Positions 60,507 through 64,000 of a DNA stretch of 64,000 bases are shown here, piece after piece. Every line of letters begins with the position of its first letter. Position 1 is the first letter of the stretch. A program made the position numbers and the translations under genes. The stretch spans positions 1,188,501 through 1,252,500 of the forward strand of contig CP027224.1 of NCBI GenBank assembly GCA_002973635.1, read 5' to 3'. Below the pieces are notes generated by a model that did no database searches, was not told the origin of the DNA, and saw only the letters and a list, made by a program, of their open reading frames with translations. The DNA is from Lysinibacillus sp. B2A1. GTDB taxonomy: Bacteria > Bacillota > Bacilli > Bacillales_A > Planococcaceae.

Positions 60507-62174
60507 TTATTTTTTTTCAGTTTCAACAATTTTAACATTTTTAAGTTGGATGTTACCAATTCTATCTGGAGACATATTTTGTACTTTATCGTCTTTTACA
60601 TATAAGTTAGTGTAGTAGTAGATTGGTGCAATTGGGAATTCAGTCATAGCAATAGCTTCAGCCTGTTTTAAGTATTCAGCACGCTTAGCAGTGTCTAATT
60701 CAGCAATTGATTTTTTCAATAGCTCTGCATATTGTGGGTTTTCCCAACCTGTATCATTGTTACCATTTGCGGCAGTATCATACATCTCTAAGAATGTATA
60801 AGCATCGTTGTAGTCAGCGATCCAGCCCATACGACCAATTTGGTAGTCTAATTGGTTAAGCTTTTCTAGATACACTTGCCATTCAGAGTTATCAAGGTTT
60901 GTTGTAATACCAAGATTTTTGCTCCAGCCCTCTTGGATATATTGAGCGATAGCAGCATGTGCCTCACTTGTGTTAAATGAAAGATTGATGCTGATTTCTT
61001 TTGGATCAGAAATGCCAAGTTCTTTCATACCAGCTGCAAGTGCAGCTTTTGCACCTTCAATATCATTATCTTTATAATAACCGCGGTCTTCTTCGAAACC
61101 AGAGATTGCAGTTGGAACCATACCTAAAGCAGGTTTTTGTTCACCTTTAGTAACATTGTCGATTAAGCCTTGACGATCGATAGCTAATGTTAATGCTTTA
61201 CGGATGTTAGCGTTTCCAGTAATTTTGTCTTTAGTGTTAAATTTGTACCAATAAATTGCTGCATAGTCATTAATTTGTAATGAGCCATCAGCTTTGAAAC
61301 CATCAATTGCATCAAGTGCAACTGTTTGATATGGAGAACCTAAATAGTCAATTTCTTTATTTTTGAACTTTGTTACTGCAGTTGCTTCGTTTTCAACCAT
61401 ACCGATATTAACTGTCTCTAGGTCTACATTTGCAGCATCCCAGTAATCAGCATTTTTCTTAAGAGTGATTGAAGCACTGTGTTTCCAAGTATCTAAAGTG
61501 AAAGGTCCGTTTGTTACATAGTTTTCACCAGCATCTGTATACCATTCATCGTTACCTTCAACTACTTTTGGGTTAATAGGTAAGTAAGTTTTGAAAGCTG
61601 TTAATTCTAAGAAGTAAGCAGTTGGGTTTTCTAATGTTACAACTAATGTTTTATCATCTTGAACTTTGATTCCTACATCGTCAGCAGAACCTTTACCATC
61701 GTTATAAGCTTGAGCCCCTTTAATTGGGTAGAATACAGAAGCATATTCAGATAGGTTATCAGGATTTAAAGCCCATTTCCAAGCATATTCGAAGTCACCA
61801 GCAGTTACTGGATCTCCGTTTGTCCATTTAGCATCACGTAAATTGAAAGTATAAGTAAGTCCATCTGGGCTTACTTCCCATTTCTCTGCCATTGCAGGAG
61901 TTGGTGTACCTTCTTTGTCTAAACGAGTTAGACCTTCAAAAATGTTAATTAATACTGCGCTAGATGTTGAATCTGTCGCAAGTTGTGGATGTAAAGATGG
62001 TGGTTCAGAAGCTACTACTAAGTTAAGATTTTTAGAAGCTGTTCCTGTAGAACCAGAATCTTTGCCCTCGTCTTTTGATTTTTCAGACGAATCTCCACCG
62101 AAGCCACATGCAGCAAGTACTAAAGAAAATACTGCAAGAACTGTTAGTAATAAAAACTTTTTGTTTTTATTCAT
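60507..62174 (-). CDS. oppA: Oligopeptide-binding lipoprotein OppA
   Basis: 555-aa surface lipoprotein capturing oligopeptides. The signal peptide ends with lipobox LAAC, Cys23, followed by GFGGDSSEKSK, a Ser/Gly-rich linker, then the family 5 binding domain. ALTLAIDRQGLIDNVTKGEQKPA and LDNSEWQVYLEKLNQLDYQIGRMGW-like segments match B. subtilis OppA (both only cited in part). First gene of the minus-strand opp operon; AGGGGG precedes its ATG. Confidence 0.95.
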   Translation of the reverse strand: MNKNKKFLLLTVLAVFSLVLAACGFGGDSSEKSKDEGKDSGSTGTASKNLNLVVASEPPSLHPQLATDSTSSAVLINIFEGLTRLDKEGTPTPAMAEKWEVSPDGLTYTFNLRDAKWTNGDPVTAGDFEYAWKWALNPDNLSEYASVFYPIKGAQAYNDGKGSADDVGIKVQDDKTLVVTLENPTAYFLELTAFKTYLPINPKVVEGNDEWYTDAGENYVTNGPFTLDTWKHSASITLKKNADYWDAANVDLETVNIGMVENEATAVTKFKNKEIDYLGSPYQTVALDAIDGFKADGSLQINDYAAIYWYKFNTKDKITGNANIRKALTLAIDRQGLIDNVTKGEQKPALGMVPTAISGFEEDRGYYKDNDIEGAKAALAAGMKELGISDPKEISINLSFNTSEAHAAIAQYIQEGWSKNLGITTNLDNSEWQVYLEKLNQLDYQIGRMGWIADYNDAYTFLEMYDTAANGNNDTGWENPQYAELLKKSIAELDTAKRAEYLKQAEAIAMTEFPIAPIYYYTNLYVKDDKVQNMSPDRIGNIQLKNVKIVETEKK

Positions 62175-63060
62175 GTAAATCCCCCTTATACAATTTTAAG
62201 CCTTCTTTGAAGCTCCTATTTAATATACCAAAAAAATCATTGTGCACAAAATAAAAAAGATTCAAATTTATATAGTATTATCTGACATCTAATAGAATAA
62301 TAAATTTTTTCGATTTATCACATTAACAAGTGAAAGTGGTTAATTGATAATAATTTGATGTTTTTGTATTATCTATATCAAAAATAAAACAAAAACAAAA
62401 AAATGACATACTATACCGAAAATTCCTATTCTTTTGATAATATCAATGGTATTTGAAAAATGATTCAAAAGTCATAGATGTGAGCTATTAAGAGAATTGT
62501 ATGGATTTGTAGAAAATATTTGTAAAACTAAGTGATTTAGTTTCTTATTCAGGTAATTTTTTGTAATTTCCTATGTCGAAACATGAATACTTTTATCTAT
62601 TATTGATATATAAGAATCTTGTTTTGTATTTATCTAAGATTCTTTGTTTTGATGCTGAAAAAAGAAGAAGTAAAGTAAATGTATGAAAAAATGTGCCTTT
62701 TTTAAGAAATAATTGTATTGGATGGGCAGTGTTTTTAATAAGAGAAATTCTCTTGAAATAATTTATGGAGTGTTTGAATATGCAACGATGTATGTAAAAA
62801 TGACATAAATCATCATTTATCTACATATAGGATTTGGTATCTATTAAATGGTAGAAATAGTTATATTCAAGGTGTTTTTAAACGGTTGTTTTGTGGAGAA
62901 GTTCATTTGTCTTGCTTAGAAGGAAAGTGCCTGCATATAGTTATTATAACAATCTGGATTAAAGTCTATGAGCTATATGATCAACAGCAAACTCAGTTAT
63001 CATTAATGTGCTATTGGCGAATTTTGTAAATGAGAAACGGGTAGGAAAAGGTTTATTGAT
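62175..63060. other. AT-rich gene-free stretch between oppA and a chemoreceptor gene
   Basis: About 900 nt with no convincing ORF or repeat copy. It must carry the oppA promoter on the minus strand (candidate at 62222-62249). A weak CodY-like AATTTTTTGTAATTT at 62555-62569 has three mismatches and is not called. Confidence 0.55.
62222..62249 (-). promoter_or_regulatory. Candidate SigA promoter of oppA
   Basis: Read on the minus strand: TTGTGC, 16-nt spacer, then TGGTATATT, an extended -10. It ends about 48 nt before the oppA start. Confidence 0.45.
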
Positions 63061-63066
63061 AAATAA

Positions 63067-63099
63067 AGCAGTGCATTTTTTGTTTTAAAATGCACTGCT
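63067..63099 (-). terminator. Terminator after the chemoreceptor gene
   Basis: A perfect 13-bp stem (63067-63079 with 63087-63099) begins 7 nt after the minus-strand stop codon and is followed by TTTATTT on that strand. Confidence 0.75.
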
Positions 63100-63106
63100 A
63101 CCATGT

Positions 63107-64000
63107 TTACAGTTTAAATTGGCTAATTTGTGTTTGTAGATCAAAGGATTTTTCGCTTAAATCAGTAGCAACCTGGTTTATTTGTTGCATCGTAGCAGCT
63201 TGTTCTTTGCTAGATTCAGCAACAATTTGTGTATGGGCTGCGCTAGCAGAGGCGCCATTTGCAATCTCAGCGACAGATGCAGCGACCTGTTCTGCACTAG
63301 CAGATATTTCTTCAGAGGTAGCAGATATATCTTCAATTTGATCAGTCATAGTATTAATAGCTTCTACAATGGCTTCAAAAGCTGTTCCGGCATGACCTAT
63401 CATTTTTACACCATCTGCTACAGATTGTAGACCACTCTCAACAGCTTTCTCTACATTTTGCGTATCTCCTTGTATTTCTTGCGTTAAATTGACAATTTTA
63501 TTGGCAGATTGCTTTGATTCTTCGGCTAATTTACGAACCTCATCAGCCACTACAGCAAAGCCTTTCCCATGCTCACCAGCCCGTGCTGCTTCTATTGCAG
63601 CATTTAGTGCTAATAAATTCGTTTGTTCCGTGATAGCTGTAATGACCGTAGTGATGTTGCTAATTTCTTCAGATTGTTTGCTTAATTTCTGAACAAGATT
63701 ATTAATCATTTGAGTAGAGTCATAGATGACATTCATTTGTTGTTGAGCTTCATTTGCAGTAGTACTACCGTTATTGGCTAATTCCGTTGTTGTGACAGCG
63801 TTTTGATGTAGTTGTTGGGTTGCTTCTGCTATTCGCTGAACCCCTACTGCTGTTTCATCCATAGCATGTGCACTCTCATTTGCAGCAATGGTAGCAGCAG
63901 AAGCTACGTTTGCTGTTTCAGTTATACTTCTAGTGACTTCATTAGCTGAAGCAGAAATTTCTTCAGTAGAGGCAGAAAGCTCTTCAGCGGAAGCCGTTAA
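63107..64000 (-). CDS. Methyl-accepting chemotaxis protein (3' part, runs off the window)
   Basis: The frame is open from 63107 to the end of the window, so the start lies outside. The visible 298 residues are the cytoplasmic coiled-coil signalling domain, with the hairpin tip [20 protein letters not shown] followed by [18 protein letters not shown]. Ala/Ser/Glu-rich stretches on both sides ([37 protein letters not shown]) contain likely methylation sites. A sensor and membrane part is expected upstream but cannot be seen. An internal ATG at 63862 is not the true start. Confidence 0.9.
   Translation of the reverse strand, partial: LTASAEELSASTEEISASANEVTRSITETANVASAATIAANESAHAMDETAVGVQRIAEATQQLHQNAVTTTELANNGSTTANEAQQQMNVIYDSTQMINNLVQKLSKQSEEISNITTVITAITEQTNLLALNAAIEAARAGEHGKGFAVVADEVRKLAEESKQSANKIVNLTQEIQGDTQNVEKAVESGLQSVADGVKMIGHAGTAFEAIVEAINTMTDQIEDISATSEEISASAEQVAASVAEIANGASASAAHTQIVAESSKEQAATMQQINQVATDLSEKSFDLQTQISQFKL

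Noticed and set aside
62555..62569. CodY box upstream of oppA
   Set aside because: AATTTTTTGTAATTT has three mismatches in a very AT-rich region, no better than background.

Overview
The window reads as chromosome of a low-GC, endospore-forming Bacillota of the Bacillus group, most likely Lysinibacillus or a close relative (Planococcaceae/Caryophanaceae side). This rests on gene order (a Bacillus-type division cluster running into spoIIGA-sigE-sigG, ylm genes, divIVA, ileS, lspA and the pyr operon), on protein similarity recalled from B. subtilis, on frequent TTG/GTG starts behind strong AGGAGG sites, and on the absence of murE from the cluster, which fits a lysine-type rather than DAP-type cell wall. 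The genus call is inference.

Layout. 1-3.5 kb: panE, a DUF3397 membrane protein and bshC, the last with a one-base frameshift near its 3' end. 3.6-18.7 kb: the division and cell wall cluster mraZ-rsmH-ftsL-pbpB-spoVD-mraY-murD-spoVE-divIB-ylxW-ylxX-sbp-ftsA-ftsZ, lacking murE, murG and murB. A 10-bp-spaced MraZ operator precedes mraZ. 19.6-22.1 kb: spoIIGA, pro-sigE and sigG. 22.8-26.2 kb: ylmC, ylmE, sepF, ylmG, ylmH and divIVA, without ylmD. 26.5-29.8 kb: a T-box leader and ileS. 30-33.3 kb: an AraC-type regulator divergent from a DUF485/acetate-symporter pair. 34.4-36.5 kb: a FIST-domain sensor and a soluble chemoreceptor-like protein. 36.7-49.9 kb: lspA, rluD and the pyrimidine operon pyrR-pyrP-pyrB-pyrC-pyrAA-pyrAB-pyrK-pyrD-pyrF-pyrE with two PyrR attenuators. 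50.7-62.2 kb: two convergent oligopeptide ABC transporter operons, one in app order (D-F-A-B-C, plus strand) and one in opp order (A-B-C-D-F, minus strand). 63.1-64 kb: the 3' part of a chemoreceptor gene running off the window.

The genes form three connected programmes. Septum formation and wall synthesis (Fts, Pbp, Mra, Mur, SepF, DivIVA) pass into early sporulation control (SpoIIGA processes pro-SigE; SpoVD and SpoVE make spore peptidoglycan; SigG acts in the forespore). UMP synthesis is controlled by PyrR. Peptide uptake is duplicated.

The most unusual content is not coding. Four long gene-free stretches, after ftsZ, sigG, divIVA and actP, hold a family of composite repeats built from hairpin modules. 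Between copies the stem sequences change on both sides so that pairing is kept, while loops and junctions stay the same. This in-window covariation points to a selected RNA or single-stranded DNA structure, and it is the main candidate for an undescribed system here. Several copies sit between a stop codon and the gene's terminator, one carries a four-fold 36-bp tandem expansion, and the copy after ftsZ is flanked by a duplicated terminator hairpin.
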